Assembly (NCBI RefSeq): GCF_021730615.1
Contig: NZ_JAJLMN010000001.1
Span: forward strand, 5,113,501-5,177,500
Direction: 5' to 3'
Source: Lichenibacterium dinghuense
Lineage (GTDB): Bacteria; Pseudomonadota; Alphaproteobacteria; Rhizobiales; Beijerinckiaceae
DNA length: 64,000 nucleotides
How positions within the stretch are numbered: position 1 is the first letter of the stretch; each line of letters starts with the position of its first letter. The position numbers were made by a program, and so were the translations under genes. Shown one piece after another: positions 27,506 to 36,436 of this stretch. Below the pieces are notes generated by a model that was not told the origin of the DNA, ran no database searches, and was given only the letters and a program-made list of their open reading frames with translations.

Positions 27506-27527
27506 CCGGGCGGCGGGGGCCGCCCGG
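27506..27527 (+). terminator. Hairpin upstream of the Nramp gene
   Basis: A perfect nine-base-pair stem (CCGGGCGGC with GCCGCCCGG), a GGGG loop and then CTTTCC. It lies 58 bases after the unknown exported gene's stop and 29 before the Nramp ATG. It is most simply the terminator of the upstream gene; a leader role for the transporter cannot be excluded. Confidence 0.5.
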
Positions 27528-27556
27528 CTTTCCAGAGCGACGCGACCGGACCCACC

Positions 27557-28813
27557 ATGGACGACATGCGCCGCCGCGACCCGAACACGGGCGTCGGCAC
27601 CTTCTCCTGGCGGCACCTCGCCGCCCTGCTCGGGCCCGGCATCATCGCCATGCTGGCCGACACCGACGCCGGCAGCCTCATCACGGCCTCGCAGAGCGGC
27701 GCGCAGTGGGGCTACCGCCTGCTGTGGCTGCAGCTCGTCCTCATCCCCGTCCTGTTCATCGCGCAGGAGCTGACGGTCCGGCTCGGCGCGGTGACGGGCA
27801 AGAGCCACGGCGCGCTGATCCGGGAAACCTACGGGCGGTTCTGGGCCTTCGTGGCGGTGATCACGCTGGTGGTCGCCTGCGTGGGCGCGCTCCTGACCGA
27901 GATGGGCGGCCTCGCCGGCATCGGCGCCATGCTGAACATCCCGAGCTGGGTCACCATGGCCCTCGTGGTCGCGGCGCTGACGCTGATGGCGGTCACGGGC
28001 TCGTTCAAGTCCGTCGAGCGCATCGCGCTCGGCGCCGGCGCCTTCGAGGTCGTGTTCGTCGCCGTGGCGGTCTGGGCGCATCCCAAGGCCGGCGAGGTCG
28101 CACGACAGTTCGTGTCGATCCCGGCCACGGACACCAAGTATCTCACGCTGGTGTCGGCCAACATCGGCGCGGTGATCATGCCCTGGATGGTGTTCTTCCA
28201 GCAGTCGTCGGTGGTCGAGAAGGGCATGAAGCCGACCGACATCGCGACCGAGCGGGTCGACACCGCCATCGGGGCCGTGGTGACGCAGGTCGTGATGGCG
28301 TCCGTCGTCATCGCCTGCGCGGCGGCGCTCCAGCACGGCGGCAAGGCGGGCCAGCTCGACACGGTGCAGCAGATCTCCGACGCGCTGACGCCCGTGCTCG
28401 GTCAGGTGATCGGGCGCATCGTCTTCGGCGTCGGCTTCGCCGGCGCCGCCATCGTGGCCGCCATCGTCGTGACGCTGACCGCGGCGCGGGAGCTCGGCGA
28501 GCTGCTCGGCTCGGGCCACACGCTCGACGAGCCGGTGAGCCGGGCCCCCTGGTTCTACGCCACCTACTTCGGCGTGCTGGTGGCCGGCGCGGCCTTCATC
28601 GTCGCGGGCGTCAACGTCGTCTCGCTGGCCGTCGGCGTGCAGGTGCTGAACGCCCTGCTGCTGCCGATCGTCATCGGCTTCCTGTACCTCCTCGCGCGGC
28701 GACTGCCGGAGCCGTTCCGGCTCGCGGGCACCTACCACGTCGTGGTGGCGGTCGTGCTGGCCATCACGGTCGCGCTCGGCCTCTACGCCGGCGTGGCCGG
28801 GCTCTGGAGCTGA
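27557..28813 (+). CDS. Divergent Nramp-family divalent metal transporter
   Basis: A 418-residue inner-membrane protein with about 11 membrane segments in the Nramp (LeuT-like) fold. The helix 1 region GPGIIAMLADTDAGSLITAS aligns with the canonical GPG...DPGN stretch, but DPGN is DAGS here (D37, A38, G39, S40). Helix 6 has MPW (M208) where classical members have MPH. The Asp and Met of the metal site are kept, while the Asn is Ser. It is therefore a divalent-metal transporter whose ion preference cannot be assumed to be manganese or iron. A basic cytoplasmic N-terminus is short. Confidence 0.85.
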   Translation: MDDMRRRDPNTGVGTFSWRHLAALLGPGIIAMLADTDAGSLITASQSGAQWGYRLLWLQLVLIPVLFIAQELTVRLGAVTGKSHGALIRETYGRFWAFVAVITLVVACVGALLTEMGGLAGIGAMLNIPSWVTMALVVAALTLMAVTGSFKSVERIALGAGAFEVVFVAVAVWAHPKAGEVARQFVSIPATDTKYLTLVSANIGAVIMPWMVFFQQSSVVEKGMKPTDIATERVDTAIGAVVTQVVMASVVIACAAALQHGGKAGQLDTVQQISDALTPVLGQVIGRIVFGVGFAGAAIVAAIVVTLTAARELGELLGSGHTLDEPVSRAPWFYATYFGVLVAGAAFIVAGVNVVSLAVGVQVLNALLLPIVIGFLYLLARRLPEPFRLAGTYHVVVAVVLAITVALGLYAGVAGLWS

Positions 28814-28925
28814 TCGGCCGGCACTGTGTCCGCCGCGGCATGGTGCGGGCCGGCCCGCCGGTGCTAGGGAACGCGGGAACTGTTCAGCCCGCGGCGGGCG
28901 CCCGCCCGCCGCCCCGGAGCTTTCC

Positions 28926-29297
28926 ATGTCGTTCGCGTTCCGCCGCCGCGCTTCCGGCGCGGCCCTCGCCGCCGTCCTCGGCATCGGCTCCCTCGTCGCG
29001 GCGACGCCGGCGGCCGCCTTCAAGGTCGCCGAATCGCCGGACTTCAAGGGCTGCGCGATCTGGACCAACGACGCCGGTGAGCCTCTGCGCAACCGGCAGG
29101 GCCGCGAGATCGGCCGCAAGGCCCCCTGCGGCGAGGGCACGCACAACCGCGACGTCTACGAGGTGCTGTTCGGCGAGGCCCCCGGCACGCTGGTGATCCG
29201 CGACGCCACGCACCAGTTCGAGTGCATCCTCGAGCTCGCCCAGGGCTCGACCACGGTGATCGTGCCGAAGGTGTGCCAGCGCTGGACCGGCGGCTGA
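28926..29297 (+). CDS. Small exported protein of unknown function
   Basis: A 123-residue protein with a typical signal peptide (RRRASGAALAAVLGIGSLV, cleavage near AAAF). The mature part has four cysteines (GCAIWTND, APCGEG, ECILEL, KVCQRW), which could form two disulfides in the periplasm, and a Trp near each end. I recognise no family. Good codon bias and the clear export signal support it as real. It is convergent with bpt, only 10 bases apart. Confidence 0.65.
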   Translation: MSFAFRRRASGAALAAVLGIGSLVAATPAAAFKVAESPDFKGCAIWTNDAGEPLRNRQGREIGRKAPCGEGTHNRDVYEVLFGEAPGTLVIRDATHQFECILELAQGSTTVIVPKVCQRWTGG

Positions 29298-29307
29298 CGC
29301 CGCGGCT

Positions 29308-30057
29308 TCAGCCCTCGAACCGCTCCCAGCCGTTCATGCCCAGCCGCTGCTGCGGGGCGAACCGGGCCTTGTAGGCCATCTTGCGGGAGCCCTCGACCCA
29401 GTAGCCGAGGTAGACGTGCGGCAGGCCCATGGCCTTCGCGCGCCTGATGTGGTCGAGGATCATGTGCGTCCCGAGCGACCGGTCGGACTGCTCGGGATCG
29501 TAGAAGGAATAGACCATCGACAGCCCATCGGCGAGCACGTCGGTCAGGCACATGGCGATCAGCGGGCCCTGGCCGCGCTTGGTGATGGCCGTGTCGGGGC
29601 CGTGCCGGCGGTATTCCACGAGCCTGGTCTGCACGTGGCTGTCCTCGACCATCATGGCGAAGTCGAGGATGCTCATGTCCGCCATGCCGCCTTCGCCGTG
29701 CCGGGCGCCGAGGTAGGAGCGGAACAGCGAATATTGCTCGGTGGTCGGCTTCGGCTCGACCGGGAAGGACACGAGGTCGTCGTTGCGCGCCGACACGCGC
29801 CGGAATCCCTTGGACGGCTCGAACTCGTCGACCAGCACCCGCACCGACACGCAGGCCCGGCACATCTCGCAGGCCGGCCGGTAGGCGATCGTCTGCGAGC
29901 GGCGGAAGCCCGACTGCGTGAGCGCATCGTTGATGGCGCCGGCGCGCCGGCCGATCAGGTGCGTGAACACCTTCCGCTCCAGGCGGTTCGGCAGGTAGGG
30001 GCAGGGCGAGGGCGCCGTCAGGTAGAACTGCGGCGCGTCGCGGGGCTCCCGCGTCAA
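29308..30057 (-). CDS. bpt: Aspartate/glutamate leucyltransferase
   Basis: A 249-residue aminoacyl-tRNA-protein transferase of the bacterial Bpt/Ate1 family that adds leucine to N-terminal Asp or Glu and so marks proteins for ClpAP degradation. Evidence is [14 protein letters not shown] at the start, the Cys cluster [14 protein letters not shown], and the C-terminal FYDP and [17 protein letters not shown] segments typical of the family. The TTG at 30057 has GGGGAG seven bases upstream and gives the usual length; the extra upstream frame is not homologous. Confidence 0.92.
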   Translation of the reverse strand: MTREPRDAPQFYLTAPSPCPYLPNRLERKVFTHLIGRRAGAINDALTQSGFRRSQTIAYRPACEMCRACVSVRVLVDEFEPSKGFRRVSARNDDLVSFPVEPKPTTEQYSLFRSYLGARHGEGGMADMSILDFAMMVEDSHVQTRLVEYRRHGPDTAITKRGQGPLIAMCLTDVLADGLSMVYSFYDPEQSDRSLGTHMILDHIRRAKAMGLPHVYLGYWVEGSRKMAYKARFAPQQRLGMNGWERFEG

Positions 30058-30151
30058 GCCGCGGCTCCCCTCACGACGCGCCTGACGGCACCGGGCCGGG
30101 CAGCGCAGGGGTGGATCATGGCCCGGAGCTCGCTCCCCTCCCGTCGATTCG

Positions 30152-30619
30152 TCACAGGCGCCGCACGACGATGACGCCGGACAGCATATCATGGAGGCAG
30201 CGCTTGTCCCCCGCGATCAGCGACACGAGCAGGATGGGCGGCACCGTCCAGGAGAAATAGAACAGGACGGCGTGCAGCGCCGCCATCAGGAAGGGCACGC
30301 GCGCGCCGGTCGCGTCCGTCCTGAGCTCCAGCCCGCAGAGCCGCATGCCGGGCGTCGCCATCGAGGGGCCCGACACGGTCAGGCCGTTGTAGAAGAAGGC
30401 CACGAAGGGGAACAGCGGCGGCAGGAGCACCAGCGACAGGCCGAAGGTGAGCACCAGCAGCGCCATCCAGAGCCCGAAGGCCAGGATCGACACCAGCACG
30501 AGGTCGAGCGCCACGGCCGCGACGCGCCGCCGCCGGACGCCGTCGAGCGCCCCCATGGGCAGGCCCGCGCGACCCGCGGGCGTGGTGACATAGGCCATCT
30601 CGGTGAGGTTCCCCGCCAT
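30152..30619 (-). CDS. RDD-family membrane protein
   Basis: A 155-residue membrane protein with three hydrophobic segments. It has the RDD pattern: [16 protein letters not shown] (Arg and Asp of helix 1), then [12 protein letters not shown], and [15 protein letters not shown] at the end. RDD proteins are thought to have transport or ion-exchange roles, but no substrate is clear. It sits between bpt and the LivH-like gene, all leftward, a neighbourhood also linked to hemB in Rhizobiales. Confidence 0.85.
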   Translation of the reverse strand: MAGNLTEMAYVTTPAGRAGLPMGALDGVRRRRVAAVALDLVLVSILAFGLWMALLVLTFGLSLVLLPPLFPFVAFFYNGLTVSGPSMATPGMRLCGLELRTDATGARVPFLMAALHAVLFYFSWTVPPILLVSLIAGDKRCLHDMLSGVIVVRRL

Positions 30620-30660
30620 GACCGGAATTTGGCCTCGCCGGCCCCGGCCCGCAAGGTCCC

Positions 30661-31995
30661 TCACAGCGCCCGGCGCGGCGCGGGCTCGCGCGAGCCGAGC
30701 AGCCCGCCGGGACGCACCACGAGGGCGAGGACGAGCAGGACGTCGACGGCGAGGTCGCGGTCGCCGACGGGGAAGTAGGCCGACCAGGCGGCCTCGACGA
30801 GCGCGATGCCGATCCCGCCCAGGAAGGCGCCGGGCCCCGATCCGATGCCGCCCAGGATGGCGGCGATCAGCGCCCTGAGGCCGAGGCCCGTCGTGTAGTC
30901 GAAGCCGACGCCGCCGTAGTTCAGCGTCACGCCGGCCCCGGCGAGCCCGACCAGCGCGGAGGCCAGCGCGGTCGTCCGCAGGGATAGCCGCCGCGGGTCG
31001 ACGCCCACCAGCGCCGCCGCGAGCGGGTCGTCCGCCGAGGCGCGCCAGTCGCGCCCGAAGCCCGTGTAGCGGAACGCCGCGAGCAGCCCGGCCGAGGCCG
31101 CCGCCGCGGTGCCGGCGAGCACGAGGGCGACGGGCGTCACCGTGACGACGAAGCCGCCGGCGTGGGCGAGGCGGAGGGGCTCGGCCAGCAGGGGCGCGAC
31201 CCAGAGCGGCTGCGAGCCGGTGGCGAGGCGCAGGTACTCGCGCAGGGCCAGCGCGACGCCGAGCGTCGCCACGAGCCCCTGCTGGCCGGTGACCCGCCGG
31301 AGCCGCCACAGCACGCCGTGCTCCACCGCGGCGCCGCACAGGGCTGCGGCGTAGAGGCCCAGCACGCCGGCGAGCGCGAGCGCGACACCGGCCGGAGCGT
31401 CGCGCGACAGCGTTCCCGCCACGACCGCCGCGACCCCGCCCACCGCCGCGATCTCGCCGAAGGCGAAGTTGATGCGGCCGGACAGGCCGTAGACCAGCGA
31501 ATAGGCGGCGCCGAGCAGGCCGTAGACGGCGGCGTCGGGCAGGGCGTTCAGCGCCTGCTGGAACAGATAGGCGACGCGGATCGGGAGGGCGGGCAGGCCG
31601 GCGTCGATCGCCTCGCCGTCGTCCGCGTCGCGCTCGGCTTCCGCGGCCTCCTCCGAGCCGAGCCAGAACCGCCGGAGCAGGATGAGGTGGGTGTCGTCGA
31701 CGGGCCCGCGCTGCGTGTCCAGCGTCGCCAGGGCCGGGCGGCCGCCGTTCGGCTCGAAGCGGCAGGTCAGCGACGTCAGGGCGATGTCGGGGTCCTCGGG
31801 CCGCAGCGCCAGGCGAACGCCGGAGCGCCCGTCGGCGTCCCGCCCGAGCGGAGAGACGGCCAGGACGCGCACCCGGACCGGCGTCGCCAGGCCCGCCGCC
31901 GCGCTGGCGCAGGCCGCGGCCTCGTCCCGGTCCGCGGTGCGGGCGCAGCCGGCGAGGAGCGGCACGAGGCAGAGGGCGAGCAGGGCGGGGCGCAT
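30661..31995 (-). CDS. LivH-like permease with N-terminal lipoprotein-type domain
   Basis: A 444-residue protein that reads as a fusion. Residues 1-17 are a lipoprotein signal (LLALCLVPLLAGC, lipobox LAGC with C17), and residues about 18-140 form a soluble domain (VRVRVLAVSPLG, LTSLTCRFEPNGG). From about residue 145 it is an ABC permease of the LivH type, with 8 or so membrane segments, SLVYGLSGRINFAFGEIA, GQQGLVATLGVALALREY and LIAAILGGIGSGPGAFLGG. No ATPase, second permease or binding protein genes lie nearby. A branched-chain amino acid or similar substrate is inferred from the family only. Confidence 0.8.
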   Translation of the reverse strand: MRPALLALCLVPLLAGCARTADRDEAAACASAAAGLATPVRVRVLAVSPLGRDADGRSGVRLALRPEDPDIALTSLTCRFEPNGGRPALATLDTQRGPVDDTHLILLRRFWLGSEEAAEAERDADDGEAIDAGLPALPIRVAYLFQQALNALPDAAVYGLLGAAYSLVYGLSGRINFAFGEIAAVGGVAAVVAGTLSRDAPAGVALALAGVLGLYAAALCGAAVEHGVLWRLRRVTGQQGLVATLGVALALREYLRLATGSQPLWVAPLLAEPLRLAHAGGFVVTVTPVALVLAGTAAAASAGLLAAFRYTGFGRDWRASADDPLAAALVGVDPRRLSLRTTALASALVGLAGAGVTLNYGGVGFDYTTGLGLRALIAAILGGIGSGPGAFLGGIGIALVEAAWSAYFPVGDRDLAVDVLLVLALVVRPGGLLGSREPAPRRAL

Positions 31996-32069
31996 TCCGC
32001 GGCGTCAGCGCCCGGCCGGGGGACCGCGGGTGAGCATCGCGGGCCCGGCCGCGGGGGAGGGCGGCCCGC

Positions 32070-33119
32070 TCACCGCCTGCGGTTCAGCATCTCGGCCACC
32101 TCGGGGGCGAAATAGGTCATGATCCCGTCAGCGCCCGCGCGCTTGAAGGCCACGAGGCTTTCCACCATGGCGCGGTCGCGGTCGAGCCAGCCGTTGTCGG
32201 CGGCGGCGCGGATCATCGCGTATTCGCCCGACACCTGATAGGCGAAGGTCGGGACGCCGAAATGCGCCTTCACGCGCTGCACGACGTCGAGATACGGCAG
32301 CCCGGGCTTGACCATCACCATGTCGGCGCCCTCGCGGATGTCGAGCTCGACCTCGCGCAGCGCTTCGGCGCCGTTGCAGGGGTCCATCTGGTAGGTCTTC
32401 TTGTCGCCGACCAGCGCCGCCGACGTGCCGATCGCGTCGCGGAACGGGCCGTAGAAGGCCGAGGCGTATTTCGCCGCGTAGCTCATGATCTGCACGTCCT
32501 CGAACCCCTCGGCGTCGAGCCCGGCCCGGATCGCGCCGACGCGCCCGTCCATCATGTCCGAGGGCGCGATGATGTCGGCGCCGGCGCGCGCCTGCACCAG
32601 CGCCTGCTCGACGAGGACGCGCACGGACGGGTCGTTGACGATGCGGTGGCCGTCCATGAGCCCGTCGTGGCCGTGGCTCGTATAGGGGTCGAGCGCCACG
32701 TCGGTGAGCAGCCCTAGGTCCGGCACCTCGGCCTTGATGGCCCGGCAGGCGCGGCAGATCAGGTTGGTGTCGCGCAGCGCCTCGGAGCCGTGCGGGTCGC
32801 GCAGGCTCGCCTCCGTGTAGGGGAACAGCGACAGCACGGGGATGCCGAGCGAGGCGGCCCGCACGGCCGCCCGCACGACCTCGTCGACCGACATGCGCTC
32901 GACGCCCGGCATGGAGGCGACGGGCTCGCGCCGCCGCTCCCCGTCGATCACGAAGACCGGCCAGATGAGGTCGTCCACCGTCAGCGTGGTTTCGCGCACG
33001 AGCCGGCGCGCCCAATCGGTCTTGCGGTTGCGCCGGGGCCGGTGGACGAGGCCCAGGCCGGGGAGGGGACGGTCGCCCGCCGGTCCGGCCGGCGTGTGCT
33101 CGGTGGGTCGTTCGGACAT
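32070..33119 (-). CDS. hemB: Delta-aminolevulinic acid dehydratase
   Basis: A 349-residue enzyme that condenses two aminolevulinates to porphobilinogen in haem, cobalamin and chlorophyll synthesis. The Schiff-base lysines are in YAAKYASAFYGPF and MVMVKPGLPYLD. At the metal site it reads DVALDPYTSHGHDGL, that is, Asp in place of the zinc-binding cysteines, as in the magnesium-dependent class known from Bradyrhizobium and Pseudomonas. The LivH-like gene lies downstream on the same strand; the DUF6163 gene diverges upstream. Confidence 0.95.
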   Translation of the reverse strand: MSERPTEHTPAGPAGDRPLPGLGLVHRPRRNRKTDWARRLVRETTLTVDDLIWPVFVIDGERRREPVASMPGVERMSVDEVVRAAVRAASLGIPVLSLFPYTEASLRDPHGSEALRDTNLICRACRAIKAEVPDLGLLTDVALDPYTSHGHDGLMDGHRIVNDPSVRVLVEQALVQARAGADIIAPSDMMDGRVGAIRAGLDAEGFEDVQIMSYAAKYASAFYGPFRDAIGTSAALVGDKKTYQMDPCNGAEALREVELDIREGADMVMVKPGLPYLDVVQRVKAHFGVPTFAYQVSGEYAMIRAAADNGWLDRDRAMVESLVAFKRAGADGIMTYFAPEVAEMLNRRR

Positions 33120-33209
33120 GGCGCGGAAGACGGTTCCTGTGTGGGTCCGCGGAGGCTATCACGCGTCCGGACCGGCGGGAAAGCCGCGGCCATCGAACGG
33201 AGATCCCTC

Positions 33210-33680
33210 ATGCAGAGATCGACGGCCAAGCGCCGCGTGGCCGCAGCCGCGCCGCAGGCCGCTATCGTGCTCAAGACCGCGCGGGCCGGGGAAGAGTCCA
33301 GCCGGTCGGGCTTGGTGCTGGTGGCCTTCATGCGGGTCACGGCCGCGGTCTGGATCCTGCAGGGGCTGTTGCAATGGTCCGCGGTGCTGGCGACCGGCCC
33401 CGGCGGGCTCAGCCCCTTCTCGGCCCTGGCCCCCGCCGCCATGGTGGCGGCCGTGTTCTTCGCCGTGATCGACTTCGTGGCCGCCATCGGCCTGTGGCTG
33501 GCGGCGCCCTGGGGCGGGGTGATCTGGCTCGTGGCCGTCGGCGGCCAACTCCTCGTCCTCGTCGTGATGCCGGGCTTCTTCGACCATCCGCTGCTGATCG
33601 GCCTCGTCGACGTCGCCCTCATGGCGGCCTACCTCGCCCTCGTGTGGTTCGCCGCTCAGGCCGGCGACGCAGAAGGGTGA
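33210..33680 (+). CDS. DUF6163-like membrane protein
   Basis: A 156-residue protein with a basic, Ala-rich N-terminus (about 35 residues) and four hydrophobic segments (FMRVTAAVWILQGLLQW, AMVAAVFFAVIDFVAAIGLWL, VIWLVAVGGQLLVLVVM, LVDVALMAAYLALVWF). The family is unassigned in function; its place between hemB and the LdtR-like regulator is typical of Rhizobiales, from which I take the DUF6163 label. The label itself is from memory of gene order and was not searched. ATG 33210 follows a purine-rich GGAGATC. Confidence 0.7.
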   Translation: MQRSTAKRRVAAAAPQAAIVLKTARAGEESSRSGLVLVAFMRVTAAVWILQGLLQWSAVLATGPGGLSPFSALAPAAMVAAVFFAVIDFVAAIGLWLAAPWGGVIWLVAVGGQLLVLVVMPGFFDHPLLIGLVDVALMAAYLALVWFAAQAGDAEG

Positions 33681-33952
33681 ACGGGTCCTTTCCTGCTTTC
33701 CCAAGTCTAAAAGCGGGGCCGCTCAGTCGAGCTTGCCCCCTCGTGCCGACGATGCTCCATCATACAAATTTAATCGAGTCGGAGCTGTCGGGGTGAACGC
33801 GCGCTAACCTTGGTATTGGTGCCGGAATTCGAAGTAAATCGCGCGTTCAGTCTGTCGCTTAAACTCGCCTTCATGGGGCCGGTCCTAACTTCGCCATACA
33901 GGGAAGCGGCCGGACCACCGGCCTGATGGCACCGAACCGACGGGGCGAGACG
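33681..33952. promoter_or_regulatory. AT-richer upstream region of the MarR-type gene
   Basis: These 272 bases contain the most AT-rich patch of this part of the window (around 33760-33790, with ACAAATTTAAT) and several short palindromes, for example GAATTC near 33826. This is likely promoter and regulatory DNA for the LdtR-like regulator. I see no gene and cannot place operators with confidence. Confidence 0.4.
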
Positions 33953-34465
33953 ATGAACAAGGCCATGAAGATCGAAGTCGCGCAGGGCCGGGACGAGCGC
34001 CTGGACGAGGTCCGCCCCGTCTACCTGGAGAGCCTGACGCTGGTGGAGCGGCTCCATCGCCGCCTGCTCGACGTCATCAAGGACGAGTTCGACCGCCGCG
34101 GCCGCGGCGACGTCAACGCCGTGCAGGCGCTGCTGCTCTACAACATCGGCGACAAGGAGCTGACGGCGGGCGAGCTGCGCACGCGCGGCTACTATCTCGG
34201 CTCCAACGTGTCCTACAACGTCAAGAAGCTCGTCGAGACGGGTTACCTGCACCACGCCCGTTCGCGGATCGACCGCCGCTCGGTCCGCATCAGCCTGACC
34301 GAGAAGGGCAAGGAGGTCCACGTGATCGTGGCGGCACTCTACGAGAAGCACGTCCTCACGGTGGAGCAGATCGGCGGCATCTCCTCGGCGGAGTTCGAGC
34401 GCGTCAACCAGGCGCTGGTCCGGCTGGAGCGCTTCTGGACCGACCAGATCAAGTACCGGCTCTGA
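33953..34465 (+). CDS. LdtR-like MarR-family regulator
   Basis: A 170-residue winged-helix protein. After [16 protein letters not shown] come a dimerising helix ([16 protein letters not shown]), a helix-turn-helix ([30 protein letters not shown]), the wing ([19 protein letters not shown]) and C-terminal helices. Together with its place after hemB and DUF6163, this fits LdtR, a Rhizobiales regulator of an L,D-transpeptidase gene and of stress and motility functions. ATG 33953 is preferred over the ATG at 33926, which adds nine residues. It is probably autoregulated through the AT-rich upstream region. Confidence 0.78.
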   Translation: MNKAMKIEVAQGRDERLDEVRPVYLESLTLVERLHRRLLDVIKDEFDRRGRGDVNAVQALLLYNIGDKELTAGELRTRGYYLGSNVSYNVKKLVETGYLHHARSRIDRRSVRISLTEKGKEVHVIVAALYEKHVLTVEQIGGISSAEFERVNQALVRLERFWTDQIKYRL

Positions 34466-34622
34466 GTTTCGGCCGGTCCCGGTCCGGCATCGCGCCGAGT
34501 TGCTCGCGAGGCCCGGACCCCGGTCGGATCCGCGCAACTTGTGTTCGCAGGGTCCGGCGCATAGGTTCCAGCCAACGGACGCCGGGGGTGGCATCGAGCG
34601 CCGCCAGACCGTGGAGATCGTC

Positions 34623-34907
34623 ATGGGTGGAATGAGCATCTGGCACTGGATCATCGTGGGCGGCGTGCTGCTGCTCCTGTTCGGTGGCAAGGGGAAGGTG
34701 TCCGACCTGATGGGCGACTTCGCCAAGGGCATCAAGAGCTTCAAGAAGGGCATGGCGGACGAGGACGAGGTTCCGGCCAAGCCGACCGCCGTGGCCGAGC
34801 CCGTGCGCCCGCTCGGCGAGACCGTGCAGCCTATCCGCACCATCGACCACCGCCCTGACGGCACCACGGTCGAGACCACGACGACGGACACGCGCCGCGT
34901 CGGCTGA
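34623..34907 (+). CDS. tatA: Sec-independent translocase subunit TatA
   Basis: A 94-residue membrane protein that forms the Tat pore for folded proteins. [22 protein letters not shown] is the membrane helix with the FG hinge, then an amphipathic helix ([19 protein letters not shown]) and a flexible acidic/Thr-rich tail. ATG 34623 or the Met three residues later would serve. It is followed after 102 bases by tatB and then tatC, the usual order. Confidence 0.95.
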   Translation: MGGMSIWHWIIVGGVLLLLFGGKGKVSDLMGDFAKGIKSFKKGMADEDEVPAKPTAVAEPVRPLGETVQPIRTIDHRPDGTTVETTTTDTRRVG

Positions 34908-34923
34908 CGTCGCCCCGCCGCAT

Positions 34924-34964
34924 CCCGAGCTTTTCCGCGCATCCCGGGCCGCCGACGGCCCGGG
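34924..34964 (+). terminator. tatA-tatB intergenic hairpin with repeated 13-base motif
   Basis: CCCGAGCTTTTCC (34924-34936) is an exact copy of the sequence after leuD. It is followed by a nine-base-pair GC stem (34943-34951 with 34956-34964) and a four-base loop. It lies between tatA and tatB, so it may set the ratio of the two proteins by partial termination or 3' end protection. Confidence 0.5.
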
Positions 34965-35009
34965 TGGCTGCCCGTGCCGCGTTGGCCGTCCCTTCAGCTT
35001 TCCGGATCC

Positions 35010-35639
35010 ATGTTCGACTTCGACGCGAGCAAGCTGCTGATCATCGGCGTGGTGGCGCTGGTCGTGATCGGCCCGAAGGACCTGCCGCGCGTCCTGCGCC
35101 AGGTGGGGCAGATGGTGGGCAAGCTCCGCCGCATGGCCGCCGAGTTCCAGGGCCAGTTCATGGACGCCATGAAGGAGGCTGACCTCGCCGACCTCCAGAA
35201 GGAGGTCAGCAAGCTGAAGAACACGGCTTCGCTCGACGTGAACTTCAACCCCGTCCACGACATCAAGACGTCGATCATCAAGTCCGTCGAATCGACCTCC
35301 GTGGCGCAGGCACCCGCGGCCGGGACGGCCGCCAACCCCTTCGGCCAGGACCCGATCGGCTCCGCGCTCCCCGCGGCGGCCGAGACGCCCGCCATCAGGG
35401 GTGCGGTGTCGGCGCTCGACCCCGACCCGGTGTTCCTCGAACCCGCCGAAGCGGCGCACCACACGCCCGCCGAATCGGCGGGCGCCGTCCACAGCGTCGA
35501 CGCCGGGTCGACAGACGCGGGGCGGCGGCGCATCCTGGTGCCGAAGCGGCGGCCGCCGGGCGACCGCCTCGCGGCCAAGCCCGCCTTCACCGGCCGCGGC
35601 CGGCCGTTCCTGCCCCCGCGTCGCGACCCCCGTCCATGA
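35010..35639 (+). CDS. tatB: Sec-independent translocase subunit TatB
   Basis: A 209-residue single-span protein that, with TatC, forms the receptor for twin-arginine signals. [21 protein letters not shown] is the short N-terminus and helix, then [21 protein letters not shown], the conserved amphipathic helix of TatB. The rest is a long hydrophilic tail rich in Ala, Pro and Asp ending in a basic Arg/Pro patch, longer than in E. coli. Its stop overlaps the tatC start by four bases. Confidence 0.95.
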   Translation: MFDFDASKLLIIGVVALVVIGPKDLPRVLRQVGQMVGKLRRMAAEFQGQFMDAMKEADLADLQKEVSKLKNTASLDVNFNPVHDIKTSIIKSVESTSVAQAPAAGTAANPFGQDPIGSALPAAAETPAIRGAVSALDPDPVFLEPAEAAHHTPAESAGAVHSVDAGSTDAGRRRILVPKRRPPGDRLAAKPAFTGRGRPFLPPRRDPRP

Positions 35640-36436
35640 ACCAGCACGTCAACCAGCCCGTGGACGACATCGAGGCCTCGAAGGCGCCGCTGATCGAGCA
35701 CCTGATCGAGCTGCGCTCGCGCCTCATCAAGGCCATGGCGGCCTTCCTGGTCGCCTTCCTGATCTGCTTCTACTTCGCGCGCGGCATCTACAACATCCTG
35801 GTCGAGCCCTACGTGCGCGTGGTGGGCTACGAGAAGGCGACGCTGATCGCGACGCACTTTCTCGAGCAGTTCTACACGAACCTGAAGCTGTCGATGTTCG
35901 GGGCCGCCTTCCTGGCCTTCCCGGTCATCGCCACGCAGATCTACATGTTCGTGGCGCCGGGCCTCTACAAATCCGAGAAGAAGGCCTTCGTGCCCTACCT
36001 CGTGGCGACGCCGGTCTTCTTCGTGCTCGGCGGGCTGCTCGTCTATTTCGTGGTGATGCCGCTGCTGATCCAGTTCTCGGTGCACCAGCTCCAGGCGCCG
36101 GAGCCGGGGCAGGCCGCGATCGAGCTGCTGCCCAAGGTCAGCGAGTACCTGTCGCTCATCACGACGCTGATCTTCGCCTTCGGGATCGCCTTCCAATTGC
36201 CGGTGATCCTGACCCTGCTCGGGCAGGTGGGCATCATCGACTCGACATTTCTGCGCGAGAAGCGGCGCTACGCCATCGTGGTCGTCGTGGTGGCGGCGGC
36301 GATCCTGACGCCGCCGGACGTCATCTCCATGTGCTCGCTCGCCCTGCCGATGCTGCTGCTCTACGAGGGCGCCGTCGTGGCCGTGCGGGCGATGGAGAAG
36401 CGCCGCGTGCCGCCGGCGGCGGGCCCGGTGGTCTGA
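35636..36436 (+). CDS. tatC: Sec-independent translocase subunit TatC
   Basis: A 266-residue membrane protein with six segments. The N-terminal [16 protein letters not shown] is the signal-binding region, with the conserved Glu and [26 protein letters not shown] and [19 protein letters not shown] are further TatC signatures. It begins with ATGA shared with the tatB stop. TolB and the OpgG-type protein in this window carry likely Tat signals and are probable clients. Confidence 0.96.
   Translation: MNQHVNQPVDDIEASKAPLIEHLIELRSRLIKAMAAFLVAFLICFYFARGIYNILVEPYVRVVGYEKATLIATHFLEQFYTNLKLSMFGAAFLAFPVIATQIYMFVAPGLYKSEKKAFVPYLVATPVFFVLGGLLVYFVVMPLLIQFSVHQLQAPEPGQAAIELLPKVSEYLSLITTLIFAFGIAFQLPVILTLLGQVGIIDSTFLREKRRYAIVVVVVAAAILTPPDVISMCSLALPMLLLYEGAVVAVRAMEKRRVPPAAGPVV

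Noticed and set aside
27448-27556. A metal riboswitch in front of the Nramp gene
   Set aside because: Only a simple GC hairpin is visible; I could not see conserved riboswitch elements, and the hairpin is explained as a terminator.
25780-27684. A long leftward open frame continuous with the exported protein at 25264-25779
   Set aside because: The homologous part begins at the signal peptide at 25779; the upstream extension is antisense to the exported 487-residue gene and has no signal or domain.
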